Of a DNA stretch of 64,000 bases, positions 34,898-43,300 are shown in pieces; position 1 is the stretch's first letter, and each line of letters starts with the position of its first letter. Origin of the DNA: Streptomyces zagrosensis (GTDB lineage: Bacteria; Actinomycetota; Actinomycetes; Streptomycetales; Streptomycetaceae). The DNA is taken from assembly GCF_014203645.1 (NCBI RefSeq), contig NZ_JACHJL010000001.1:372001-436000 (forward strand), given 5' to 3'. The translations under genes were made by a program, and so were the position numbers. The notes beneath the pieces are model-generated. The model worked only from the letters and a program-made list of their open reading frames with translations, was not told the origin of the DNA and did no database searches.

Positions 34898-35137
34898 CTG
34901 ACGTCTCCCCGTCGTATGCCATCTCTCGCCCGAATTACGGGCACTTCCCCAGTGTGGCTGTCCGGCCATTGTCGGGCACTGGCCCCGGGCCCCGAGCCGG
35001 GGTGTATCTAGCACCACCCCCTTGACCTCGCCTTTTGCTTCGGGCGTTGGGTGCCTTGGCGGCTGTGACGCAGGGCGCGCAATTTCTAACTTTGGGGACG
35101 TGACTTATTCGGTCCTTAACCCAGGGGGAGAGACGCC

Positions 35138-37432
35138 ATGAAGCAGAACCTCGCTGCCCGGCTCGGCGGATGGAGTACCCGCCACCGCAAGACCGCGATC
35201 TTCGGGTGGCTGTTGTTCGTCGTGCTGCTCGCCGTGGTCGGCGGCGCGTCGGGCATGGTCGAGATGACCAACTCCGAGGACGGTGCGGGCGACTCGGTCA
35301 AGGCCGAAAAGATCCTTGAGGATGCCGGCCTCGACACCCCAGCGGGCGAGATGGTCATGGTGCGCAGCGCTGAGCCGGACGGCTGGCAAAGCGTGGCGAA
35401 CCAGCTCACCACCGACATCAAGCAGACCGGTGAGGTGGACCAGGTCAAGGAGCCGGTTCGCTCCGACAGCGGTCGGGAGGGACTGATCACCTTCGATATG
35501 AAGGGCGACGCGGACACCTCATCGGACCGTGTGGACCCTGTCATGGAGGTGGTGGACAAGGCTGCCAAGTCCCATAAGGAACTGGAGGTCTACCAGTTCG
35601 GCGAAGCCAGCTCCGGCACTTGGCTGGACACGGTGCTCAGCGACGACATGAAGAAGGCCGAGTTCACGGCCGTCCCGCTGGCGCTCGGCATTCTCCTGGT
35701 GGTCTTCGGCGCGGTCGTCGCCGCGCTGCTGCCGGTGATCCTCGCGCTCACCGCCTGCGTGGCGACCTTCGGTGTACTGGCACTGGTCAGCCATCAGATG
35801 CACCTCACGCCCACCATCAACTCGGTGATGTTCCTGGTCGGTCTCGCCGTCGGCGTCGATTACTGCCTGTTCTACCTGCGCCGGGAGCGGGACGAGCGGG
35901 CCGCTGGGCGGGACGCGGAAACCGCGCTGCGTATCGCCGCGGCCACCAGCGGCCACACCGTGCTGGTCTCCGGCTTCACGGTCATGGTCGCCATGGCCGG
36001 CATGTTCTTCTCGGGGCTGCTCCTGTTCAAGGGCTTCGCGGTCGCCACCATCGTGGTCGTCTTCATCGCGATGCTCGGCTCCGTGACGGTGCTGCCCGCG
36101 ATGTTGTCCTGGCTCGGTGACCGCGTGGACAAGGGACGGCTGCCGTTCGTGGGCCGCAGGGCGCAGCGCCGGGCCGGGCGGGCCACCAGCGGTGGCGTCG
36201 TCACCAAGCTGATCAAGCCCGTCGTCGCCAAGCCGAAGGTGTTCGCCGTCCTGGCCGCGGCCCTGCTGGTGGTGCTGGGCGCACCCGCACTGGGCATGAA
36301 GACCGAGCAACTCGGGCTGGAGAAGCAGTTCGGCAAGGACGCCGAGATTTCGGTGTCCTTCGGGGAGATCACCGACACCTTCCCCGGTGGGCCCACCCCG
36401 GCCCAGGTGGTGATGGAGGCCGATGTGACCTCGCCGGAATTCCGCGGCGCGGTCGCCGACTTCAAGAAGAAGGCGTCCGAGACCGGCGAGTTCGGTAAGG
36501 CGATCGAGGTCGTTACGCACCGGGACAAGGGCGTCGCGGAGATCGACGTACCGCTGGCGGGCAACGGCTCGGACAGCGACTCCAAGCGGGCCCTGGAGAC
36601 GCTACGCGAGGACGTGGTGCCCAGCACGCTGGCCGACGCTACCGAGAAGGTGTACGTCACCGGCGACCTGGCCTCATCGGAGGACTTCAACGATCAGCTC
36701 AAGGCGGGCATTGTGCCGGTCTTCCTGTTCATCATCGCGATGACATTCGTACTGATGCTGGTCTGCTTCCGCTCGGTGCCCATCGCTGTGGTGTCGATCG
36801 TGCTCAACCTGCTGTCCGTGGCCGCCGCTTACGGCGTGATGGTCGCCGTCTTCCAGCACGGCTGGGGCGCCGAGACGCTCGGTATGGAGAAGGCCGGTGC
36901 GATCGAGTCCTGGATGCCGCTGTTCGTCCTGGTGATCTTGTTCGGCCTGTCGATGGACTACCACGTCTTCGTCGTCTCCCGCATCCGCGAGGCCCACGAT
37001 CGGGGCCGCTCCACCCGTGAGGCGATCACCGAAGGCATCCAGGCCACCGCCGGGTCCATCACCGGCGCGGCAGCGATCATGGTTGCGGTGTTCGGAGTCT
37101 TCGCGATGCTGTCCATGCAGGACATGCAGCAGATGGGTGTCGGCTTGGCGGTCGCGGTGCTGCTCGATGCCACCGTGGTCCGGATGGTGCTGCTGCCCTC
37201 GGTGATGGCCCTGCTTGGTGAGAAGAACTGGTATCTGCCCCGCTGGCTGGACTGGCTGCCGCACTTCTCGCACGGCGAGGAGCCTACGGAGCCTGCTACC
37301 CGACCGCTGGCCGCTCAGCAGGCGATGGCCGCCACCTCTGGTGCGTACGGCCAGGACCACTATGCGGCGAACGGCCACGGTTACGGTGCCGGCTACGACC
37401 AGCCACACGATGACGAGGCGCGCCGCTACTGA
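35138..37432 (+). CDS. MMPL-family (RND) transporter
   Basis: 764 residues, about 12 membrane helices in two repeats, each with a large extracytoplasmic loop (residues 45-185 and 385-520). MMPL signatures are GLAVGVDYCLFYLRRERDE in the first half and LFGLSMDYHVFVVSRIREA in the second, with the Asp-Tyr pairs of the proton relay. It probably exports lipids or hydrophobic compounds. GGGGGAG precedes the ATG by 9 nt. The 240-bp gap to the divergent kinase contains both promoters. A 42-bp palindrome follows the gene. Confidence 0.9.
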   Translation: MKQNLAARLGGWSTRHRKTAIFGWLLFVVLLAVVGGASGMVEMTNSEDGAGDSVKAEKILEDAGLDTPAGEMVMVRSAEPDGWQSVANQLTTDIKQTGEVDQVKEPVRSDSGREGLITFDMKGDADTSSDRVDPVMEVVDKAAKSHKELEVYQFGEASSGTWLDTVLSDDMKKAEFTAVPLALGILLVVFGAVVAALLPVILALTACVATFGVLALVSHQMHLTPTINSVMFLVGLAVGVDYCLFYLRRERDERAAGRDAETALRIAAATSGHTVLVSGFTVMVAMAGMFFSGLLLFKGFAVATIVVVFIAMLGSVTVLPAMLSWLGDRVDKGRLPFVGRRAQRRAGRATSGGVVTKLIKPVVAKPKVFAVLAAALLVVLGAPALGMKTEQLGLEKQFGKDAEISVSFGEITDTFPGGPTPAQVVMEADVTSPEFRGAVADFKKKASETGEFGKAIEVVTHRDKGVAEIDVPLAGNGSDSDSKRALETLREDVVPSTLADATEKVYVTGDLASSEDFNDQLKAGIVPVFLFIIAMTFVLMLVCFRSVPIAVVSIVLNLLSVAAAYGVMVAVFQHGWGAETLGMEKAGAIESWMPLFVLVILFGLSMDYHVFVVSRIREAHDRGRSTREAITEGIQATAGSITGAAAIMVAVFGVFAMLSMQDMQQMGVGLAVAVLLDATVVRMVLLPSVMALLGEKNWYLPRWLDWLPHFSHGEEPTEPATRPLAAQQAMAATSGAYGQDHYAANGHGYGAGYDQPHDDEARRY

Positions 37433-37547
37433 GCTGCCTGAGCTGCCTGGGCAGCGCACGTCGCCGCCACGTCTCGGATGACGCTACGCACCGCTGTCGC
37501 TGTTGCTGACGGAGGCGGACAAGAGGTAGCCACCGAGCGAGCCACGG

Positions 37548-37589
37548 ACGTAGCCGCCGGACACGGATATCCGTGTCCGGCGGCTACGT
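37548..37589. terminator. 42-bp perfect palindrome, likely bidirectional terminator
   Basis: Two 21-bp arms meet without a spacer: ACGTAGCCGCCGGACACGGAT and its exact complement. It lies between the convergent MMPL and SRPBCC-like genes, where a terminator working in both directions is expected. Confidence 0.85.
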
Positions 37590-37659
37590 GTGCGCCAGTC
37601 TGTGTCGGGCCCGGCGGGTAGGGGCCCTGGGCCGCGTGCCGCCCGGCCGTCCGAGTACG

Positions 37660-38202
37660 TTAGGCCGCCAACTCCGCCGCGGGCTCCACCCGGCGGGCCA
37701 CGGCTTGCAGCATTTCCAGCCGGACGAGACCAGCGCCCCCCGCCCGGATGGCCAGCCAGTACGCCGCGAAGATCAGCCGGGACCGCTCGTCCGTGCAGCG
37801 CACCCGGGTCTCGATGGTGAGCACGCTGCCGTCACCCTCGGCAACGACCCGTGCCCCGGTGACCGTCTTGGCCCAGCCGGGCTCAACGAAGTTGACGAAC
37901 GCCTCGGGGTCGCCGTCCTCGATCGGAGCCACCTCGGGTCGTACATGCCAGAACTTCGCAATCTTGCCCCGTACTTCCTCCCCGGTCCCGCTGGTCAACA
38001 GCGGGACGGGAGCCGCCGACGAGACCCGCCCGCTGAGCCGCACCGTGCCCAGCGAACGGATGCCGATCAGCACCTGAGTGATGTGGAGCTCCTCGGCGGT
38101 CAGCTCCTGAAAGGCGTCCCAGGTCGTCACCGGATCGGCCGCGATCCGGCGGCTGTAACGAGACCGGAAGTCGTGCTCGGGCATGAAGCGATCGAGTTCC
38201 AT
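37660..38202 (-). CDS. SRPBCC-like conserved protein
   Basis: 180 residues, no membrane segment. The beta-rich pattern with MPEHDFRSRYSRRI, FWHVRPEVAPIED, and TIETRVRCTDERSRLIFAAYW resembles the SRPBCC (START-like) proteins that bind hydrophobic ligands. Function unknown. It ends near the 42-bp palindrome. Family call is moderate. Confidence 0.65.
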   Translation of the reverse strand: MELDRFMPEHDFRSRYSRRIAADPVTTWDAFQELTAEELHITQVLIGIRSLGTVRLSGRVSSAAPVPLLTSGTGEEVRGKIAKFWHVRPEVAPIEDGDPEAFVNFVEPGWAKTVTGARVVAEGDGSVLTIETRVRCTDERSRLIFAAYWLAIRAGGAGLVRLEMLQAVARRVEPAAELAA

Positions 38203-38257
38203 ACGGGCACGCTATACCGTCGGCCGCGCCCGCGGATGGCCGCCTGCGGAACGGGAG

Positions 38258-38950
38258 TTAGCCCATGGGAGCGTACTTGTAGCCCACCCGGCGCACGGTG
38301 ACAATCGCCGCGCGGTGCTCTGCGCCCAGCTTGCGGCGCAGCCTGGCGATATGGACATCGACGGTCCTGCCGTCGCCGATGTGGCCGTATCCCCACACGG
38401 TGGTCACGAGCTGGTCCCTGGTGTGCACCCGGTGCGGATGCGCCACCAGGTGGGCCAGCAACTCGAACTCCAGGTAGGTCAGCTCCAGCGGTCGTTCCGC
38501 GACCTGGACCGTGCGCTGTTCGGGATCGATACGGATCAGCGCATCGCCCTGCGGCGGCGCGGGTGGCGGGGCTGTCACCGGTCCGCCGCCGGGTCGCCGG
38601 TCGGCGGGCACCAGGACCAGATAGCCGACCATCGGCGGCTGCCCTGGCAGCGTGGGGAGGCTGTGTGCGGGCGCGGGCAGCCAGGTGGCGTCGCCGTGCA
38701 GTAGGTCGGCTACCGGCGGCAGTTCATCGGGGGCGACCGCGCGGAGCCGCTGCCGGGTGGGGTGTGCGCGCGCCGCCCGCAGCGACTGCGGCGAAGCGGT
38801 GGCAGCAGCGGAAGAAGCAGAGGGGGCAGCGGACACAGCCGAAGCGGCGGTGACCGAAGAGACGGAAGAGACGGAAGAGAGGGAAGAGACGGAAGGGGCC
38901 GAAAGGCCCGAAGAAGTGGAAGAAGGGGGTAGCGGACGTACATTCGTCAT
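38258..38950 (-). CDS. OmpR-type winged-helix regulator without receiver domain
   Basis: 230 residues. Residues about 140-230 are a trans_reg_C winged helix (LELTYLEFELLAHLVAHPHRV, then WGYGHIGDGRTVDVHIARLR and VRRVGYKYAP). There is no receiver domain; instead the N-terminal 60 residues are Ser/Ala-rich repeats encoded by GGAAGAGAC-type tandem DNA. The ATG at 38950 is preceded by a GAAAGAG site. It may bind constitutively or respond to a partner. It faces away from the sigma factor/INLP region. Confidence 0.75.
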   Translation of the reverse strand: MTNVRPLPPSSTSSGLSAPSVSSLSSVSSVSSVTAASAVSAAPSASSAAATASPQSLRAARAHPTRQRLRAVAPDELPPVADLLHGDATWLPAPAHSLPTLPGQPPMVGYLVLVPADRRPGGGPVTAPPPAPPQGDALIRIDPEQRTVQVAERPLELTYLEFELLAHLVAHPHRVHTRDQLVTTVWGYGHIGDGRTVDVHIARLRRKLGAEHRAAIVTVRRVGYKYAPMG

Positions 38951-39562
38951 GGTGGTCAGCTCTTTCGCGCAGCGGGCGTCGGTGGACGTCGTGCGCACGG
39001 GCAGGGCTGGCGGCCGGGGAGTTGACGTATGCAGAGGAACGTCAGCGGCAGCGGAGTGGGCGGGCCCGCGCGTCAGAACGCGCGACAACACTCGCGATCG
39101 AAGTGATGCCCCTGGCGAGAAGGCCAAAACGGCTCAAGGTCGGTGCGACCTGTCGCGGTGGTGTGGAGGCTGGCCATGCCTCTATTGAAGCAGACAATCC
39201 GACGGAGGTCGCGGCTCGGTCGCAGGTCACATCGGTTTGCTGAAGGCGAGGCGGGCTCCGTTCGCCGATGGGCGCGCACCCTGCCTGCCTCGTGCCCGCC
39301 CCGGCCTGCGCTCGAACTGGCCGGATGACCTGCTGCTGCGAGCAACGTGGGGCGCGGCGCTTGGAATTTCGGCCACGGCGCTGGCCAGCGGGTGCGGAAT
39401 GCAAACATCCGGTTACCCCTCAACAGCATCACCAACCCCAAGTGCCCCATGCCCGATCGGGCATGAGCGCTGTTCATGGAGGTCTTACGGCGGCGCAGAC
39501 CGCCGGCAAAGTTTCCTTCGCGGGTACTCCGCTTGTCGGTGGCGGCTGGCAACATGTCGATT
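38951..39562. other. Divergent intergenic region
   Basis: About 610 bp between the winged-helix gene and the membrane-protein gene. Several open frames cross it but none has a ribosome site plus coding-like composition. I looked for the GGGAAT/CGTC promoter type described for mycobacterial SigC and did not find a clear match. Confidence 0.5.
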
Positions 39563-40282
39563 ATGACCACTGGACTGGCGTGCCGCGCCATACGTGCCGC
39601 GACCTTCGCGGCCGTATGCGTCGCTGCCGCTGCCGCAGGTCATTCCTTGGCGTCCGGTGCCGCCCTGCCGCCGCTCGCCCTGGCAAGTGCCTTCGCCGGG
39701 ACGGCATCGGCTGCCTGGTGGCTCGCCGGACGTGAGCGTGGGGCGTTCGTCGTGACGGGAGCGACGGTCGCGGCGCAGCTCGGGTTGCACCTGCTGTTCT
39801 CCCTGATGCAGCTTCCCGGCTCCACGTCGGGGGCGCACGGCAGCCCGGTTCGGATGTCCCACGCGGCGCATGCGCTGCATGCCGGCCACTGGGCGCCGCC
39901 GGGGCGCGGGGGAGCGGGCGAGGCCGCTGCCTCCGGTTCGTCTTCCGTGGCCCGCTTGGCCACCGACCATGGCGATCTGGCCCTGGCCGGCCTGTCGCCG
40001 TTCTGCCATGGCTGGGGCATGCTGCTGGCCCATGTGCTGGCCGCGCTGCTGTGCGGCTTGTGGTTGTGGCGCGGCGAGCGTGCCGCGTTCCGGCTCGGTC
40101 GGGCGTTGGGCGCCGCCGTCTTCGTACCGTTGCGCACCGCGCTGCGCGGCCTGGCCGCGGGTGCCTGGCGGCCTCCTCGGCTCTGTCCGATGGCCGCGTT
40201 TCGCCTCCGGCGCCCCCGGCAGATCTTTCTGCGGCATGTCCTTGTTGGCCGGGGCCCGCCGGCGTCCGTCACCCCCTGCTGA
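39563..40282 (+). CDS. Integral membrane protein with His-rich loop
   Basis: 239 residues with about five hydrophobic segments (AATFAAVCVAAAAAGHSLA, ASAFAGTASAAWWLAG, FVVTGATVAAQLGLHLLF, LLAHVLAALLCGLWLW). The loop around residues 95-110 reads MSHAAHALHAGH, a metal-ligand-rich stretch, and more His follow (DHGD, FCHGWG). Similar proteins in Streptomyces occur, from memory, beside copper-handling genes (CopC/YcnI type). Starts at 39554 (MSIMTTG) and 39563 (MTTGLAC) are both possible. It precedes the SigC-like sigma gene on the same strand, 259 bp away. A role in copper sensing or transport is inference. Confidence 0.6.
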   Translation: MTTGLACRAIRAATFAAVCVAAAAAGHSLASGAALPPLALASAFAGTASAAWWLAGRERGAFVVTGATVAAQLGLHLLFSLMQLPGSTSGAHGSPVRMSHAAHALHAGHWAPPGRGGAGEAAASGSSSVARLATDHGDLALAGLSPFCHGWGMLLAHVLAALLCGLWLWRGERAAFRLGRALGAAVFVPLRTALRGLAAGAWRPPRLCPMAAFRLRRPRQIFLRHVLVGRGPPASVTPC

Positions 40283-40541
40283 ACGCACCGTCACTCGCGC
40301 CGTGCGGCGCCGCCTCTTGGTGACGGGCGTATTTCCGACGTGGTGCCGCCCCCGCGAAGGCGGCCCCGGATGCGTCGGCTCCAGCCCCGCGGTCCCTCGC
40401 CGTGTCCCGCGCCGATGACGCGACCGTGCCCTTGCCGGCAACGCGGCCATCGGACGTGGCCATGTGAGGCATGCGGAGCTGTCCTCGCCGGGCCGTGCTC
40501 ACCCATGGCACGGCACACAGCCCCCAAAGGACCCCGTTGCG

Positions 40542-41153
40542 ATGATTCCTGCCCTAGTCCGGGCCTGCCCCGGACCGTCCCGCCCCGCGGACGACGAGGA
40601 GGTGACCGACTGGGCGCTGGCGGCACGAGACGGTGACCCCGTGGCCGTTGAGCGCTTCGTGCGCGCCACCTATCGGGATGTCTGGCGGTTTGTCACTCAC
40701 CTGAGCGCTGACGTCCACGGTGCGGATGACCTGACTCAAGAGACGTTTCTGCGGGCGCTCAACTCACTGCCCCGCTTCGCGGGCCGCTCCTACGCGCGTA
40801 CCTGGCTGCTGTCGATCGCGCGCCGCGTGGTCATCGACCGCTACCGGTCAGCCGCCGCCAGGCCCCGTGTCGCCGACGCGCCCAACTGGCAGTCGGCCGC
40901 CGAGGGCACCCAGCCCTGCGGGCTGCCCGGCTTCGAGGAAGGCGTTGCGCTGCTCGACCTCCTGGACACGCTGGAGCCGCAGCGGCGGGAGGCGTTCATC
41001 CTGACCCAACTGCTCGGCCTGCCCTATGCCGAGGCCGCGGCCGTCGTCGCCTGTCCGGTCGGCACGGTGCGCTCCCGGGTGGCCCGCGCACGAGATGACC
41101 TCATCATGCTGCTGCGCACCGCTGAAGTGTCCGGGGTCGCGATCGCGGCCTGA
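40542..41153 (+). CDS. sigC: ECF sigma factor resembling mycobacterial SigC
   Basis: 203 residues with sigma region 2 (DVWRFVTHLSADVHGADDLT then QETFLRALNSLPRF) and region 4 (REAFILTQLLGLPYAEAAAV, CPVGTVRSRVARARD). It is close to M. tuberculosis SigC over both regions: DVWRFVAYLS, DDLTQETFLRA, LLLTQLLGLSYADAAAV, CPVGTIRSRVARARD (recalled from memory). SigC has been reported to drive the Mtb nrp (Rv0096-Rv0101) locus and ctpB in copper acquisition. No anti-sigma gene is obvious unless the upstream membrane protein acts as one. The ATG at 40542 is 11 nt from AAAGGA. Its position before an INLP cluster makes it the prime candidate regulator. Confidence 0.8.
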   Translation: MIPALVRACPGPSRPADDEEVTDWALAARDGDPVAVERFVRATYRDVWRFVTHLSADVHGADDLTQETFLRALNSLPRFAGRSYARTWLLSIARRVVIDRYRSAAARPRVADAPNWQSAAEGTQPCGLPGFEEGVALLDLLDTLEPQRREAFILTQLLGLPYAEAAAVVACPVGTVRSRVARARDDLIMLLRTAEVSGVAIAA

Positions 41154-41521
41154 ACGGCGCGCTGCACCGCGGCGCCGCGTCGCCAAACGGCAGCCCAAAC
41201 GGCAGCCTCAACGTCCGCCTCAAGGGGAAGCGGGGCGCGCCGCGTTGGAAGGCGTGTTTTCGTAGGCGAGTGATCCGGCCATCCGGCGTGGCCGGGTCGC
41301 AGGAGCTTCTCGATCCGGCCACCGGGGTATGTCCCAGGTTGCCCGAACCGTGGTGCTCGCCTTGTCGGCACCCTCGCCCGCACTCCCTGCCCTGGTCTCT
41401 TTCCGCCGCCGCTCGTTACCCCTGTTACCTCCGTTACCTCGGCTTTTCCCCCGGCTTTCCTCCACCAGCTATCCCGCTGGGGATACCTCAAATTTTCCTC
41501 AACCCATCAGGAGACTTCCCC
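41154..41521. other. Intergenic region upstream of the AspH-like gene
   Basis: 368 bp. Contains two perfect tandem copies of CAAACGGCAGCC (41184-41207), pyrimidine-rich repeats with GTTACCT near 41427-41445, and an AT-rich leader (CAAATTTTCC) before the ribosome site. Likely holds the AspH promoter; no clear -35/-10 match. Confidence 0.55.
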
Positions 41522-42274
41522 GTGACACCGGAGATTGAGAACGCCTTCGCCGCGATCCGGAGCGAGTACGGCTCCGACTCCATCGAGCGTGTGGAGGAGA
41601 TGCTCGATACAAAGAAGCAGCAGCGACACCCGTTGCAGCAGGGCGCAAAATGGATCATGCCGGGGATTTCCCAGCAGCCCTGGCATGATCCGTACGGCCA
41701 TGCCGAACTGACACCGTTCATAGGTGCCCTTGAGACGCATCACGGCTCGATCAAAGCGGAGCTGGAGACGGCCTGGGCCGCGCGCCGTGAGGCATTTTCC
41801 AACTATGAGCACTACCTGACGCCGCAGGAGGACTGGCAGGCCCTTTACCTCTACCGCAAGGGCGGCCTGGTGACCGAGTCGGCGGAGCCGGCACCGACCG
41901 CGTACCAGGTGGTCAAGGACTTCGCGGTGGACACCGAGAAGATCTGCCCGCTCCTTGAGTGCCATTTCTCCACGTTGCTGCCCGGTGCGGCCATCAAGCC
42001 GCACTGCGACTTGTGGAACTTCAGCATCAACCTGCACCTGGCGGTGGACATTCCGGAGGGCTGCGGAATCAAGGTCGCGGGGGAGACTCGCGGCTGGGAC
42101 GAGGGAAAATGCCTGCTCTTTGACTACTCCTTTGAGCACGAGGCGTGGAACTCCGGGACGCGACCGCGCACCTGCCTCCTGGTGGACCTGTGGCATCCGG
42201 ACACCACCATCTCTGAGCGCAAGGCCTTGGTCGCGCTCATCACGGAGATCCGGAAGCTGATGGGAGAGGGCTGA
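41522..42274 (+). CDS. Aspartyl/asparaginyl beta-hydroxylase-type Fe(II)/2OG oxygenase
   Basis: 250 residues starting at GTG, with AGGAGA 7 nt upstream. The double-stranded beta-helix has the AspH pattern: first ligand pair HCD (His161, Asp163 in IKPHCDLWN), distal His206 in FEHEAWNSG, and the 2-oxoglutarate Arg in RPRTCLLVDLWHP. It hydroxylates an unactivated carbon. In this setting it may oxidise the fatty chain or amino-acid part of the lipopeptide. It ends in a strong hairpin, so it is a separate transcript from the MFS/KAS III operon. Confidence 0.8.
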   Translation: MTPEIENAFAAIRSEYGSDSIERVEEMLDTKKQQRHPLQQGAKWIMPGISQQPWHDPYGHAELTPFIGALETHHGSIKAELETAWAARREAFSNYEHYLTPQEDWQALYLYRKGGLVTESAEPAPTAYQVVKDFAVDTEKICPLLECHFSTLLPGAAIKPHCDLWNFSINLHLAVDIPEGCGIKVAGETRGWDEGKCLLFDYSFEHEAWNSGTRPRTCLLVDLWHPDTTISERKALVALITEIRKLMGEG

Positions 42275-42300
42275 CCAGCTCCTCCCTCGCCATGCGCGGT

Positions 42301-42343
42301 GACTGCCGCCGTCCGTTGCTGTGGGCAACGGGCGGCGGCAGTC
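42301..42343 (+). terminator. Strong terminator hairpin after the AspH-like gene
   Basis: GACTGCCGCCGTCCGTTGC pairs with GCAACGGGCGGCGGCAGTC over 19 bp (one G-U pair) with a 5-nt loop, 27 nt after the stop. Confidence 0.85.
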
Positions 42344-43300
42344 GGCGTTGAGAAGCGGCTCTCAGTGAACGCGGTGTGAACGGTGGGCAAGGTCACAACG
42401 ACGGGTCGCGGCCGTATATGCTCCCCCGACCTGGGTCCGCGTAACCGTGTGCTTGCGGGAGCGCCGGGTGATCTCGACCATCGGTACCCAGCACACTTTT
42501 GATGTCCGATACAGCACTGTCGCAGCGACTCTCTGCCGATCCGGTGGGATTTTGGGTTAACGATGGCCCGCCATCGTGTATGTAGCCGTAAATCAGGCGT
42601 CAACTGCCTAACGTCTGGACAGCTTGGTCTATGCCAAGGCAACATGTGATGAAGAAGTTCGCATCTGTTGGGAACTCAATTGGGTTCTCGCGCGACTACT
42701 GGAAAAGGCCCTTCTTGGGAGCCCGGAATGAAGGGCTCCGAGCGGCCCCGTGAATGCGTCTCGGATGCTCGCATTCCAGCTGCGTACCCGCTTGAATCGG
42801 CCATCCCTGGGGCGGTAAGCTCGTCTGGCGATGGCTGAAAAACGCCCATGCGAGCCGACTTTAGGGTTGTCGAACCGGGCAAAAAGCGCGAAGCTGGGTG
42901 GTGTTTCGCTGACTCTCTCGTTGGGTAACGCCCTGGGTCGCCGGCCGGCCGGGTGGAAGAAGGGGAGAGAATGCGTCTCTTCAGGTGGCTGATTTCAGCT
43001 TTACATGCTGACGCTCGGTGACGCTTTAACCGGAGCCGCAACCGGAATCTGAGCCAGGCCGAAAAGAAAGTCGAACGCTTGCCGCACCGGAAGGCGTGAG
43101 CAAGCATCCACAACGAGCCGTCCGCCGGCATATGAACCAGGCGTCCTAGACCAGGGGCCCTGGGTTGGCGAGGCCCACCGCCCAAGCCGGTCATTTCGGT
43201 GTGCGGTGCAGCGTTTGGCACCGCAGTGATGATCCGTCGCACAAGGCATGGGGAACCGCTGTTGCGCTTTCGGTAGGTTCCTAGGGGGGAATGTCTGAGA
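42344..43300. other. Long intergenic region, lower GC, with an operator-like palindrome
   Basis: 957 bp with no supported gene; forward frames are closed. GC content is visibly lower than the surroundings. It includes the palindrome at 42560-42577 and must contain the promoter of the MFS/KAS III/sco operon. Confidence 0.6.
42560..42577. promoter_or_regulatory. 18-bp palindrome upstream of the MFS/sco genes
   Basis: ACGATGGC-CC-GCCATCGT, a perfect 8-bp inverted repeat with a 2-bp spacer, followed by an AT-richer stretch. Suits a dimeric repressor or metalloregulator site; the binding protein is unknown. Confidence 0.4.
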
